From Paucihalobacter ruber (GTDB lineage: Bacteria > Bacteroidota > Bacteroidia > Flavobacteriales > Flavobacteriaceae): a stretch of DNA of 64,000 nt. The notes below the pieces were generated by a model, which was not told where the DNA came from, did no database searches, and saw only the letters and a list, made by a program, of their open reading frames with translations. The first letter of the stretch is position 1. Every line of letters starts with the position of its first letter. The stretch is taken from contig NZ_VHIQ01000004.1 in NCBI RefSeq assembly GCF_006494535.1, positions 186,001 to 250,000 of the forward strand, given 5' to 3'. The translations under genes and the position numbers were made by a program. Positions 1 through 8,747 of the stretch are shown here, piece after piece.

Positions 1-656
1 CGTTTCAGTAAGCCTAGTTTTCTGGCTACATTACCGGAATGTACATCAAGCGGGCAGGAGAGTTGAGACGGTTTGATACTTTTCCAAATACCCAAATCAA
101 CACCGGCACCGTCGTTACGTACCATCCATCGCAAAAACATATTGATGCGTTTAGCGGCTGAATTTTTCAGAGGATCACTAATGTGTTTCGTGGTTCTTTT
201 GAGATGTTGTATTTCGAAGAATTTCAATTTAAATTCATGAATGGCATGTTGCATAGAATTAGTTTCGGCATGATGAGCAAAAACTGCTTCTAGTCCGTTA
301 TGTTTTGTATATAAGTGCTTTAAGCTTTTAATAAATTGGATAAAATCATCGCCATTAAACGTGCGATGCACAAAAGTGTTTAGCTGTTTTAAATCTTCGT
401 TGGTATGGTTTAAAACAAAATCATAGGGCGATTGATGCATTAATTGCATCATTTTATGTGCATTGTTAATGATGCTCTTACGGTTACCCCAAGCAATTGT
501 CGCTGCTAAAAACGCTGCAATTTCAATATCTTCTTTTAAGCTGAATTGATGCGGAATTTGAATAGGGTCGGATTCAATGAATTTTGGGTGGTTGTAAAGC
601 GATACTTTTTCGTCTAAAAAATCTTTTAGTTCTAAAAATTTTAACGATTTCGCCAC
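1..656 (-). CDS. TIGR02757 (DUF2400) family protein, 3' end outside window
   Basis: The minus strand is open from 656 to the window edge, giving about 218 residues without a stop. The translation begins VAKSLKFLELKDFLDEKVSL and ends, truncated, near SCPLDVHSGNVARKLGLLK. I recognise it as the TIGR02757/DUF2400 family, whose function is not established. The start is a GTG at 656, because a TAA lies directly before it in frame and no ATG is available nearby. It sits 7 bp downstream of the LolD-like ATPase gene on the same strand, so the two are probably co-transcribed. No clear Shine-Dalgarno sequence is visible. The family assignment is from recalled sequence pattern; the start codon is less certain than the frame. 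Confidence 0.8.
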   Translation of the reverse strand, partial: MAKSLKFLELKDFLDEKVSLYNHPKFIESDPIQIPHQFSLKEDIEIAAFLAATIAWGNRKSIINNAHKMMQLMHQSPYDFVLNHTNEDLKQLNTFVHRTFNGDDFIQFIKSLKHLYTKHNGLEAVFAHHAETNSMQHAIHEFKLKFFEIQHLKRTTKHISDPLKNSAAKRINMFLRWMVRNDGAGVDLGIWKSIKPSQLSCPLDVHSGNVARKLGLLK

Positions 657-663
657 TTATTTA

Positions 664-1326
664 TTAAATTTTGAAATTGCCATCAACCATTGTCAACTTT
701 CTATCGGCCATATCTGCCAATGCTTTATTGTGGGTAACAATCACAAATGTTTGACCAAGTTCATCACGAAGTTTAAAGAATAACTGGTGTAAACTTTCGG
801 CTGATTCGCTGTCTAAATTTCCGGAAGGTTCATCGGCAAAAATCAATCCCGGATTATTAATTAGCGCTCTGGCAACTGCCACACGTTGTTGTTCACCACC
901 TGAAAGTTCGTTTGGCTTGTGGTTGATACGATGAGACAAGCCAAGATAATCCAGTAGTTTTTTAGCTTCTTTTTCTGCCTGAGATTTTGAAGTGTTTTTG
1001 ATGAATGCCGGAATACAGACATTCTCGATGGCTGTAAACTCAGGAAACAACTGGTGAAACTGAAAAATGAAACCGATATGCGTATTTCTAAATTTTGCCT
1101 GGTTTTTATCGTTTAGCGACGAAATATTTTCACCATTAATAATGAGTTCTGTATTGGGATTTTTATCAGGTTTGTCTAAAGTTCCCAGAATTTGTAAAAG
1201 GGTTGTTTTTCCTGCACCCGACGGGCCAACAATAGATACAATTTCACCCTTGGCAATCTCGAGATTGATGCCTTTTAACACCTGTAAATCACCGTAGGTT
1301 TTATAAATTTGTTTTGCTTGAATCAT
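664..1326 (-). CDS. lolD: ABC transporter ATP-binding protein, LolD/MacB type
   Basis: This is a 220-residue stand-alone ABC ATPase. Walker A GPSGAGKT is at residues 34-41, the Q-loop glutamine at 89, the signature LSGGEQQ at 141-147, Walker B LIFADE at 161-166, the D-loop SGNLD at 168-172 and the H-loop His at 199. Length and motifs fit the LolD/MacB/FtsE group, which energises lipoprotein release from the inner membrane or related export by binding two membrane permeases. No permease gene is adjacent, which is common for lolD in Bacteroidota. The LolD assignment over a MacB-type ATPase is therefore an inference. It is the first gene of a short minus-strand unit with the TIGR02757 gene. Confidence 0.85.
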   Translation of the reverse strand: MIQAKQIYKTYGDLQVLKGINLEIAKGEIVSIVGPSGAGKTTLLQILGTLDKPDKNPNTELIINGENISSLNDKNQAKFRNTHIGFIFQFHQLFPEFTAIENVCIPAFIKNTSKSQAEKEAKKLLDYLGLSHRINHKPNELSGGEQQRVAVARALINNPGLIFADEPSGNLDSESAESLHQLFFKLRDELGQTFVIVTHNKALADMADRKLTMVDGNFKI

Positions 1327-1376
1327 TTGTCTTTATGATTTTGAAAAGTACTATTTAAAACAACTTTCTACAAATA

Positions 1377-3881
1377 TTAACTGTTATTTTTCTGAAAAAC
1401 AGATTTTAGGTTGGCATAGTCCAGAAAATACTGAACCCTAACCGAAATGGTATGCTGGGCAGGAGCGTTGAACAAGTTGTTAAGTGTATCGGTATAATTT
1501 TCGGTTGAGCTATTGGTATTATTGAACAATTGATTTCGGTATAAGGCTGTTAAAAAGCTACCGGGAGCAAATTGCCATGAATAACTCAAATCTAAATTCC
1601 ATGTGCTAAAATTGATATTGGGATTGTTATCCAAAGTATTGATGTTAAAATTGTTGTTTTGAACTAATCTACCATTGTCCAGTAAACTATAAAAATTGTC
1701 ATAAGTAACGGTATCCCAATAATTTCTAAAAGTTAATGACAATACTTGAAACGGATTAAACGTATAATTCGTCGAAATACTGTTTTCTATAATTTGTCTG
1801 TCCCTTTCACCAAAAACAGGCTCGCCGGCTTGACGTGTAGCAAAACCGCGATCGTTATTTCTAAAGTTATAGGCAAAGGTATAAACCATTAAAAAATGGT
1901 CGTTGAATCGGAAACGTGGACTCAGTCTGGTATTCCAAGCTGTATATTCTCTACCGTCTTCAAAAAGTGTTTCAAAATTTGGTCTGAGATCGACTGCAAA
2001 TCTTCGGTTGTAATTACTTGATAAAAAACCGCCAAGGCGCACATAATTTTCGTAAATAAAGAATTTACCTGGTGTTCTTGCTTCAAAATAATCATATTGT
2101 TTACCCGGTTGTAGATCAAAATTAAAACCGTAAGAATCTAATTTTCTTGTACTGGCTCTATAAGACAAGCCTATATTGGTCCCGGTATAAACGCCTGGAT
2201 TTGCTAAACGGTTATGATTGTAACTCAACTGAAAACTGTAGCTATTAAGTTTTTTGGTAGGTTCAAAAATTTGATAGGACGCTTCTGCTCTAAAATTATT
2301 GAAATTGTTTCTAAATATTAATCCAATATCATTAATATCGTATTGCGTATCTGCAAAGCTGTGTCTCATACCATATCTAAAATTACCATGTACTTTGGCT
2401 GCTCTAAAACTGCTACTATAACCAACTTGTTCTGTGTTTTGAAGATTAAGTCTGCTCATTTTAATATCACCTGCAACATTGTAGGTGTTTCTTTTATTTA
2501 CAATATCAAACAGTGCAGCAGTTACATTGGCATCTCTAAAATTTCCTTCTCTTAATACATTGGTATTGATGAGGCTAATAGAAGAATTTCTGTTGAATTG
2601 CTGGTCTACCACCAAAATGTTGTAGTTGGCTAGTGGTTCCACCAGTTGCTGTCTCGCCGCTCCCGTAATTGTATCTCTAATTGTAGCAAAGGTATTGGCG
2701 GTAACAGCATTAAACAAACCAATACCTAGTCCATTTTTTGTTCTTCCCGATATTTTAGCGGCGTTAAGAACTTTGGTTTCTTCAGGAAAATCTTGTGTTA
2801 TTTCGTTATCATTTAAGTCAACATTTCCGGTAGGTCTACTGCCAACACGACGTGAAAAAAACAAATTACCTTTTGAAAACAAGTCAATACCTTCGGTAAA
2901 AAATTGTCTCTGCTCTGCGAAGGTTTGTTCAAACGGTCCTAGGTTTAAAACAATATCGTCAAAACGGGCCTGACTAAAATCTGGCACTAATGTGGCATCT
3001 AAAGTGAAATTATCTGATAGACCATATTTAAGATCCATTCCAAAAGTGAGTTTCGTCTCGGTTTTACCGTCAAAATTGTTAACTATACCGGTTGTAAAGG
3101 GGTATAAATTAAGCCTTACCGGAGGTTTTAAATCTTCAAGACCTACCAATTCTCCGTGATACAATCCTACAATTCCTTTGGTTGGATCAATTGGGTTCCA
3201 GGCATATTCAGAACGTTCACGTCTAAAAAATCTAATGAATTGTATGCCCCACACAGGTTTTTCTTCTTCGGCAAAACGCAAAGTTCTATAAGGAAGTTCC
3301 ATTTCTAATGTCCAGCCTTCTTCGGTTCTAACAACCGCACTTTCCCAAACATCATTCCAGCTAAAATCTTCGCCAATGGTAGGGTTAGCAATAGCATCGG
3401 CTTGTAAGCCAGAACTGAATACTACAAATTGGGTGTCGTTTTGGGCATCGTTATTGGGATTAATGGTGACTTTAAAATAATCGGTTTGCCCAAAATTATC
3501 TCTCGCTGTTAGTTGGTTCATCATTAAAGTTGGATCATCGTACAATTTTGCAGCAATATAAATGGCTTTATCATTAAATGCCATTTGTATAATTGTTCTT
3601 CTATCTTGGGTAGCCGGTAGACCAATATCAGGTTTGTATTGTGTAAAACCTGTGGTGGTCTCGGCGTGGTTCCAAATGGAGTCGTTAAGAATACCATCAA
3701 TGACTGGTGCTTGATGTGTACGTGCAATTTGTAGCCTTTTTTTTGGAGGAATATCTTGACTAAAAACAGTTTGATATTGAAAACCCAAAATAATTACAAC
3801 TAAGAAATGGCAGATGAATTGAGAGACGTTATTTTTTGATTGTGAAGGTTGCAAAAAGTATTTGTTTATTAGGTATGGCAA
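1377..3881 (-). CDS. DUF5916 protein with CBM9-like N-terminal domain, outer-membrane barrel
   Basis: This 834-residue protein has a long basic N-region followed by a hydrophobic signal segment (about residues 22-41, ending VFSQ). Residues about 50-230 resemble the family 9 carbohydrate-binding fold (APVIDGILNDSIWNHAE, then GWTLEMELPYRTLRF). The rest matches DUF5916, including a segment near residues 300-330 (DFSQARFDDIVLNLGPFEQT) and many alternating aromatic strands consistent with an outer-membrane beta-barrel. The C-terminus does not show a T9SS tail. The role of this family is unknown; binding or passage of a glycan is only an inference from the N-terminal domain. It is divergent from the small membrane protein at 4007, and the shared upstream region holds a 14-bp palindrome. 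Confidence 0.85.
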   Translation of the reverse strand: MPYLINKYFLQPSQSKNNVSQFICHFLVVIILGFQYQTVFSQDIPPKKRLQIARTHQAPVIDGILNDSIWNHAETTTGFTQYKPDIGLPATQDRRTIIQMAFNDKAIYIAAKLYDDPTLMMNQLTARDNFGQTDYFKVTINPNNDAQNDTQFVVFSSGLQADAIANPTIGEDFSWNDVWESAVVRTEEGWTLEMELPYRTLRFAEEEKPVWGIQFIRFFRRERSEYAWNPIDPTKGIVGLYHGELVGLEDLKPPVRLNLYPFTTGIVNNFDGKTETKLTFGMDLKYGLSDNFTLDATLVPDFSQARFDDIVLNLGPFEQTFAEQRQFFTEGIDLFSKGNLFFSRRVGSRPTGNVDLNDNEITQDFPEETKVLNAAKISGRTKNGLGIGLFNAVTANTFATIRDTITGAARQQLVEPLANYNILVVDQQFNRNSSISLINTNVLREGNFRDANVTAALFDIVNKRNTYNVAGDIKMSRLNLQNTEQVGYSSSFRAAKVHGNFRYGMRHSFADTQYDINDIGLIFRNNFNNFRAEASYQIFEPTKKLNSYSFQLSYNHNRLANPGVYTGTNIGLSYRASTRKLDSYGFNFDLQPGKQYDYFEARTPGKFFIYENYVRLGGFLSSNYNRRFAVDLRPNFETLFEDGREYTAWNTRLSPRFRFNDHFLMVYTFAYNFRNNDRGFATRQAGEPVFGERDRQIIENSISTNYTFNPFQVLSLTFRNYWDTVTYDNFYSLLDNGRLVQNNNFNINTLDNNPNINFSTWNLDLSYSWQFAPGSFLTALYRNQLFNNTNSSTENYTDTLNNLFNAPAQHTISVRVQYFLDYANLKSVFQKNNS

Positions 3882-3928
3882 AGCTAAGTTTTGCGCTTTG
3901 CAATTTTTATTAACTATATGTTAAACTA

Positions 3929-3942
3929 TACAAACCTTTGTA
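3929..3942. promoter_or_regulatory. 14-bp palindrome in divergent intergenic region
   Basis: TACAAACCTTTGTA is a perfect inverted repeat (six-base arms, two-base spacer). It lies in the 125-bp gap between the divergent DUF5916 gene and the 87-residue membrane protein gene. Its position suits an operator for either gene. No regulator is assigned and no other copy was found by eye. Confidence 0.3.
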
Positions 3943-4006
3943 AGGTGCACTACACAATAATTTGGTACATTTATTGTTATTATTGGTTTTATAATATAAC
4001 TGAGAC

Positions 4007-4270
4007 ATGGGAAAATATAAAAAATTAGCTTTAAGCCTTGTGTTGGATTTCATCGGTTTCATTACAATATTTGATGTTATTTGGGCACCGCTTTCGGCTT
4101 ATATTATGACGAGAATGTATCCCGGTAATAAAGGTAAGGTTGCCGGAGTTGTATCGTTTATTGAAGAAATACTGCCGGGCCTTGATATCATTCCAACATT
4201 CACTATCATGTGGTTTTATACTTATGTTTTTAGTAAAAACGAAGATCATGTTATAGAAGTGAAAGGCTAA
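4007..4270 (+). CDS. Small conserved membrane protein, function unknown
   Basis: This is an 87-residue protein with two hydrophobic stretches, at about residues 8-33 and 58-76. They are separated by a loop containing MTRMYPGNKGKVAGVVSFIEE. It resembles small hypothetical membrane proteins I associate with flavobacteria, but I know no function for them. A cytoplasmic N-terminus is likely given MGKYKK. It is transcribed alone, divergent from the DUF5916 gene, and is followed within 15 bp by a strong terminator hairpin. Coding is supported by that terminator placement and by the coherent membrane topology. An overlapping opposite-strand frame of similar size is judged a shadow. Confidence 0.7.
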   Translation: MGKYKKLALSLVLDFIGFITIFDVIWAPLSAYIMTRMYPGNKGKVAGVVSFIEEILPGLDIIPTFTIMWFYTYVFSKNEDHVIEVKG

Positions 4271-4280
4271 TATCAAAAAA

Positions 4281-4307
4281 AAAAAAGCGGCGAAAAGCCG
4301 CTTTTTT
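4281..4307. terminator. Bidirectional rho-independent terminator
   Basis: An 11-bp stem has five G-C-rich pairs (GCGGC/GCCGC) flanked by A6/T6 on either side of a five-base loop. It has T-tracts on both strands, so it can end the plus-strand membrane protein gene (stop 4270) and the minus-strand lipoprotein gene (stop 4323). Confidence 0.9.
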
Positions 4308-4322
4308 ATAAGGTAATAAAGC

Positions 4323-4892
4323 TTAATTTACAGCTACATTAAAAGATACTTCAATATCTGTTTCACCACCTGCGTTTGTAATATCTCCATCACTAACACC
4401 TGCCGCATTTTTGTTTGGCTCATGTCTTAAAATCACCGTCATTACGCCGGTTGTTGCACTAGCACTCGTTGATAATGTGAATGCCAAACCTAATGGGTTT
4501 CCATTACCGTCGCTATCGGTATAAGTGATTGAACCAATTCCTCCTGTAACACTGTAAAATACCTGGTGCTCATCATCTTCTTCAGCAACTTCTTCGGTAA
4601 TATCTTCAGCCGGGTTTTCAAGTTCATTTAAAAATTGAATACTGCCGTTGTAAACAGTACCAACACTTAAAGGTCCTGAAACTGTAACTATAGGTGCATT
4701 TGGTCCGTCACCATCTAAATCTCTTGAAGTTAATGTTACAGCTGTGCCACTGCCTTGTGGTGTTAAACTTACAATAACGGTTGTAATAACTTCTTCTTCA
4801 TTAACAGGGTCTGGAGCGTCGTCATCGTTTGAACAACTGTTAAAGGTTAATGCTGCGATTGCTAACATCGATAAAAATTTAATTGCTTTCAT
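4323..4892 (-). CDS. Acidic lipoprotein downstream of TonB receptor
   Basis: This is a 189-residue predicted lipoprotein. The signal peptide is MKAIKFLSMLAIAALTF and the lipobox is FNSC, with the lipidated Cys at residue 20, followed by SNDDDAP, the acidic start usual for surface-directed Bacteroidota lipoproteins. The mature part is beta-rich and very acidic, with a patch EEVAEEDDEHQVFY around residues 103-116. It follows the TonB receptor gene by 24 bp on the same strand and is very probably co-transcribed with it. I recall similar proteins annotated loosely as type 1 periplasmic binding fold proteins, but I cannot confirm that fold from the sequence. The context suggests a surface partner that hands a ligand, perhaps a metal, to the receptor; this is inference. 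Confidence 0.75.
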   Translation of the reverse strand: MKAIKFLSMLAIAALTFNSCSNDDDAPDPVNEEEVITTVIVSLTPQGSGTAVTLTSRDLDGDGPNAPIVTVSGPLSVGTVYNGSIQFLNELENPAEDITEEVAEEDDEHQVFYSVTGGIGSITYTDSDGNGNPLGLAFTLSTSASATTGVMTVILRHEPNKNAAGVSDGDITNAGGETDIEVSFNVAVN

Positions 4893-4916
4893 TTGTTTGA
4901 TTTTAATAATTAATAG

Positions 4917-7319
4917 TTAATAATTTATTTTTAATTGTAACATTACATTTCTTCCAAGATCATCAGCAAAATATCTTAGTCGGTTAAGGTAATCTCTGTA
5001 ATTTTCATTTAATAAGTTGTTTACAGATAGATTTACGTTTAATATTGATTTTTCCGATAGTTTAAAATCCATAGACGCTTTCCAGTTAAGCAGGTGATAG
5101 GCTGCCGGCGGTGTGCTAACATCTACCAGTACAAATCGGTCTTCAGATGCAATGAACTGCTCAAAGTTATTATCGGGAAACTCATTTTGTCTAAACACAT
5201 ATTCGCTTGTTAAGGCCGTGCTAAAATTATTCCATTCCGTTTTGTTAAATTCAATGCTATTAATGGTTCTAACAGCTGGAATGTCTATAAGCGGACGATT
5301 GTTATTTGTTTCATAACCTTTAATAAATGAGGATTTATTACTAAAACTGAAACGTTCTGAGATTTCATGTGTTACACTTAAATCAATTCCGAACAACTGC
5401 GCGTTGGTTTGACGGTATTGCCATACAGGAAACGCACCTCTAATGGTTTGTTCTGTTCCTGTAGGTTCTATCACGATATAATTATTAATGTAGTTATAAA
5501 AAGCTTCAACCACCACATTAGTTTGATTGTTTTGATAGTTGTAAGTTCCCGACCATCTGTAAGCTGTTTCCTGATCGTTGCGCAAATCACCAATTTCAAT
5601 TCTCGCGGCAGAGTGGTGCAATCCTTCACTGAATAATTCGGCAGGATTTGGTGGTCTCATGGCCATGCTCAAATTGGTTAGCAATTTATGCTCGTCATTT
5701 AAATCGTAGGTCAATCCAATAGCCGCTGAAATATTGTGATAGTTAAACACCGGATTGGTAAGCATTTGTGTTCCAAAATCGGTATCATTCACTACAAACT
5801 CAGGAAAATCTTCATTATATCCCAAATCGTTCCATCGGCTAATTCTGTAAAACTTTTGGGCATCAATTCGGTTAAAATCATATCGCAAACCTGCATCTAT
5901 TATAAAATCGTTTGTAATTTTCCATTCAGAGGTAAAAAATGCTCCAAAATCATATTTGTCGTAATCAGGAATGAGTCGCCTAACACCGGTATCGGGATTT
6001 GCAAAATTATTTTGATAACGTCCCATGATTCCGAAGGTGTAAATACGATCTAAGTTTATATCTTTTCTAACCTGCGCCAATACAGAGTGCGTTTTAAGTT
6101 CTAAGTCAACAGCCGGTGTATTACGATTATCTCCTATACGTACATCAAATTCGAATCTACGATTGTTTTGATAATCGTACTGCACCATTATTTTGCCAAA
6201 ATCTTTGATTCTTTTAAAAGCACTCAGCTTTACCAAATGATGATCTACATCTTGTCTTGGTGAATTAATATCTCTTGTAAACGGATTAATAACCAATGGT
6301 TGCTGACTATTAATAGAGTTTACCAAATCGTTGATGTTACCTATATGAGATGCTCTTAAAATACCAATATTGTTGTGGATGTAATTATAGCTGAGATCAA
6401 AACCTTTTTCAAAAGTGTCGTACCCGGTTTGAAAAGCCAGTGCGCCAGATCTCATACCTGTATTAGATAACACATAATCTGGCGCCTCAAAATCGCCATA
6501 ATTTTTAAGTGTTCCGTTTAATGATGCGTACCAACCTGACTGGTAGGTTTTGGTGATGGCCGTATGCAACGATCCACCACGACCGTTAGTTTGCCCGCTT
6601 AAAATGGTTTTCCCAAAAATAGAATCTGTTTTTTTAAACTGAAATGGTTTAAGATTTACTACGCCACCAATGGCATCACCTCCAAAAGCTAAGGCGGCAG
6701 AACCTTTTATAACCGAAACCGCACCTGCATTATTAATATCAATGTTAGGCGCATGTTCAACACCCCATTCCTGGTCTTGAAGTCTTACGCCATTGGTCAT
6801 GATAATAATTCTGCTACTATGCATGCCGTTTATCACGGGTTTTACAATGGTGTTACCGGTATTGAGTGAGGTAACACCTGAAACTTCTTTTAAAACGTCT
6901 CCTAAGCTCAGGGAACTGTAACTTTCTAAAGTTTCGGCTGAAATTCGTGTTTCTTGACCGCTTCTGGTTTGCTTTGGTGCTTTTCCTGTTAAACTAATTT
7001 GATTAAGATCTTCAATATGATGTTCAAGCCTTACCGTTTGTGTTAAATTAGAAGTAAGATTTATTTTTATCTCTTTATCTTCACATCCAATATGCGTGAA
7101 AATTACAGTGTATTCACCGGTGCAAAGCTTGTCAATTTTAAAATCTCCATCACGATTGGTAACCGTAAATCTATTTAATTCTTTGATGTATACAGTAGCC
7201 GCCTCGATGGCCTTACCGTCGTGGAAATCTAAAACTTTACCCGAAAAAATATAACTGCAATTTTGAGCTTGCCCGTAATAAATGATAAAAAAGGCAATAA
7301 CCCAATAAAAATACTTCAT
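4917..7319 (-). CDS. TonB-dependent receptor, ZnuD-like
   Basis: This is an 800-residue outer-membrane receptor. It has a signal peptide (residues about 1-18, ending YGQA), a carboxypeptidase-D-regulatory-like domain (about 20-100), a plug domain (about 115-230, with VSGVTSLNTGNTIVKPVING) and a 22-strand-type barrel ending in NVMLQLKINY with the terminal aromatic. The barrel segment RPPNPAELFSEGLHHSA (around residues 560-580) resembles the region found in ZnuD-type zinc receptors, where His residues contact metal. It lies between a His-rich small protein gene and an acidic lipoprotein gene, all on the same strand. The receptor assignment is firm; the zinc assignment is inference from that motif and the neighbours. 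Confidence 0.85.
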   Translation of the reverse strand: MKYFYWVIAFFIIYYGQAQNCSYIFSGKVLDFHDGKAIEAATVYIKELNRFTVTNRDGDFKIDKLCTGEYTVIFTHIGCEDKEIKINLTSNLTQTVRLEHHIEDLNQISLTGKAPKQTRSGQETRISAETLESYSSLSLGDVLKEVSGVTSLNTGNTIVKPVINGMHSSRIIIMTNGVRLQDQEWGVEHAPNIDINNAGAVSVIKGSAALAFGGDAIGGVVNLKPFQFKKTDSIFGKTILSGQTNGRGGSLHTAITKTYQSGWYASLNGTLKNYGDFEAPDYVLSNTGMRSGALAFQTGYDTFEKGFDLSYNYIHNNIGILRASHIGNINDLVNSINSQQPLVINPFTRDINSPRQDVDHHLVKLSAFKRIKDFGKIMVQYDYQNNRRFEFDVRIGDNRNTPAVDLELKTHSVLAQVRKDINLDRIYTFGIMGRYQNNFANPDTGVRRLIPDYDKYDFGAFFTSEWKITNDFIIDAGLRYDFNRIDAQKFYRISRWNDLGYNEDFPEFVVNDTDFGTQMLTNPVFNYHNISAAIGLTYDLNDEHKLLTNLSMAMRPPNPAELFSEGLHHSAARIEIGDLRNDQETAYRWSGTYNYQNNQTNVVVEAFYNYINNYIVIEPTGTEQTIRGAFPVWQYRQTNAQLFGIDLSVTHEISERFSFSNKSSFIKGYETNNNRPLIDIPAVRTINSIEFNKTEWNNFSTALTSEYVFRQNEFPDNNFEQFIASEDRFVLVDVSTPPAAYHLLNWKASMDFKLSEKSILNVNLSVNNLLNENYRDYLNRLRYFADDLGRNVMLQLKINY

Positions 7320-7357
7320 TTATAAAACACCTTAGGTTGAACTAACTTCTGATTAAA

Positions 7358-7690
7358 TTATGCAGAAGCCGGTGGTGCTCTTAACGAGAAAGATAAATGC
7401 TGATGAGTGTATGGTAAGAAATGTAATGTCTGAATTAAATAACTATTTACTGCGTTTACGGCGTTTTGATAGTTATAAACATTAATATTTAATTCGTTGC
7501 TTAACTTAAATTTATAAAACTCACAGTCTAAATCAAGACTATGTAAATGAGTTTCGGCGTAACCTTGACAAACTTCGTGTTCGTGATGGTTTAAGCTATG
7601 TGCCAATTTAACTCCAACAGGAGCCAATATGGCCATTACCAGCACCATTGCAAATATTCTAAAACTTATATGAAGTTTGTTCTTATTCAT
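7358..7690 (-). CDS. His-rich small secreted or membrane-anchored protein
   Basis: This is a 110-residue protein with an N-terminal hydrophobic segment (about residues 9-31). The exported part then carries HSLNHHEHEVC, an ETHLH segment and DLDCEFYKF. A second cluster, YTHQH, lies near the C-terminus, which ends SLRAPPASA. There are two Cys and about eleven His, a composition that suits metal binding. The start codon overlaps the stop of the DUF6787 gene by 8 bp, so translation is probably coupled, and the TonB receptor gene follows after 38 bp. I do not know a characterised homologue; small proteins of this kind are found next to TonB receptors. A metal-sensing or metal-shuttling role is inference. 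Confidence 0.7.
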   Translation of the reverse strand: MNKNKLHISFRIFAMVLVMAILAPVGVKLAHSLNHHEHEVCQGYAETHLHSLDLDCEFYKFKLSNELNINVYNYQNAVNAVNSYLIQTLHFLPYTHQHLSFSLRAPPASA

Positions 7691-8186
7691 TTATAAAACG
7701 TTTCAAACCAAAATGTTTGAGCATTTTTTTTTCAAAATTCCAGAAAAACTTAAACTGGCCAAAAGCCCATCCAAAAAAAACTAATAACAGTTGATAGAAA
7801 ACAAGGCCAATGATAATGAATAAAACCCAGTAAACTATAATATTTAAGTTTTCTTTAGTAATACCCATAAGCTTCATAATAGGTCTTCCAACAAATACAG
7901 ATGACGAACCTGTAACAGCAAATACTATGAAAATACGTATGAGCTCCCATTTGGCATCAACAATCCATCTTCCTTCGAGCTTATTAATTACCCAAACCGA
8001 AATACCAATCACCATAACACTAAAAATCATGGTGGCCATTGTTATCAATAATAATGCTTGGTCTTGGTCCTGAAAAAGTAAATTTGCTAGCCTGAAAGCA
8101 CTGTAAACAGCTAAGATCATTCCCAAAACCGGGAACAATAACTGCCAGTTACTTGTAATCTGCCAATGTTCTTTAAATCTTTTCAT
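7683..8186 (-). CDS. DUF6787-type membrane protein
   Basis: The protein is 167 residues from the ATG at 8186. An upstream in-frame ATG at 8225 would add 13 residues but would overlap the preceding gene by 17 bp, so I prefer 8186 (MKRFKEHWQITSNWQL). It has about four transmembrane helices, a FAVTGSSSVFVGRPIMKLMG segment and a basic C-terminal tail (FEKKMLKHFGLKRFINE). I match this to DUF6787, sometimes named a prolipoprotein diacylglyceryl transferase in annotations. I see no Lgt active-site region and would not use that name. It lies between the DUF6146 lipoprotein and His-rich protein genes, in one minus-strand run. Confidence 0.7.
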   Translation of the reverse strand: MKRFKEHWQITSNWQLLFPVLGMILAVYSAFRLANLLFQDQDQALLLITMATMIFSVMVIGISVWVINKLEGRWIVDAKWELIRIFIVFAVTGSSSVFVGRPIMKLMGITKENLNIIVYWVLFIIIGLVFYQLLLVFFGWAFGQFKFFWNFEKKMLKHFGLKRFINE

Positions 8187-8208
8187 GTGCAATTCGGGTG
8201 CAAAATTA

Positions 8209-8661
8209 CTAAATTCTCGGTTCAATTGGAGTCAAACGCTGATTATAATGCAATTGGAAGTACACAAAATAATTATACAGTTGGTAATTAAGTTCATAAC
8301 CATAATTAATAGCGGGATAATACTCTATTCTGAAGGGGTATAAATTTTGGTCAAATCTATCAGGCTGCTGAACTCTTAGATTATATTCTTGAACCAGCAT
8401 AAGATTTCTGGTTTCAAAAAAGCTTTGTGAGTAATAACCTCGAGCTCTTGCAATCGAGTTAAGCCATCCATAAAAACCGGGTTCTATTATGATGATTTGG
8501 TATTCGCCATTATCGCTGGTCATTTTTACAGTATCTGAATATTTTTGATTTTGAAGTCGCTCATCATTTATGGCATTAGATGATTTTGGACTATGACATG
8601 CCGAAGATAGCACGAGTAGAAAAAGCACAATGCCAATGTAATATCTTACAGGAACCTTCAT
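8209..8661 (-). CDS. DUF6146 family lipoprotein
   Basis: This is a 150-residue lipoprotein. The hydrophobic N-terminus is YYIGIVLFLLVLSSAC with the lipidated Cys at residue 22. The mature part has the recognisable run IIIIEPGFYGWLNSIARARG followed by YYSQSFFETRN, and a Tyr/Asn-rich C-terminal part (YGYELNYQLYNYFVYFQLHY) typical of DUF6146. Function is unknown. It is the first gene of the minus-strand run that continues through DUF6787, the His-rich protein, the TonB receptor and the acidic lipoprotein. Whether one promoter serves all five is not shown. A terminator for the gene upstream lies at 8704-8726, so a promoter should be in the short gap 8662-8703. Confidence 0.8.
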   Translation of the reverse strand: MKVPVRYYIGIVLFLLVLSSACHSPKSSNAINDERLQNQKYSDTVKMTSDNGEYQIIIIEPGFYGWLNSIARARGYYSQSFFETRNLMLVQEYNLRVQQPDRFDQNLYPFRIEYYPAINYGYELNYQLYNYFVYFQLHYNQRLTPIEPRI

Positions 8662-8697
8662 GATTTAAAGATAAGAAAAAGCAACCAAAATAGCTTA

Positions 8698-8726
8698 AAT
8701 AAAAAAGTCGGTTAAAAACCGACTTT
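8698..8726 (-). terminator. Rho-independent terminator after DUF937 gene
   Basis: A perfect 10-bp stem (8704-8713 with 8717-8726, AAAGTCGGTT arms) closes a three-base loop. On the minus strand it is followed by a run of T. It lies 22 bp after the stop of the minus-strand DUF937 gene and separates it from the DUF6146 gene. Confidence 0.88.
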
Positions 8727-8747
8727 AAATATAAGTTTTAAAAAGAA

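Noticed and set aside
2626-2973. 115-codon plus-strand frame opposite the DUF5916 gene
   Set aside because: It lies wholly inside a long, well-supported gene on the other strand and has no recognisable family or upstream signal.
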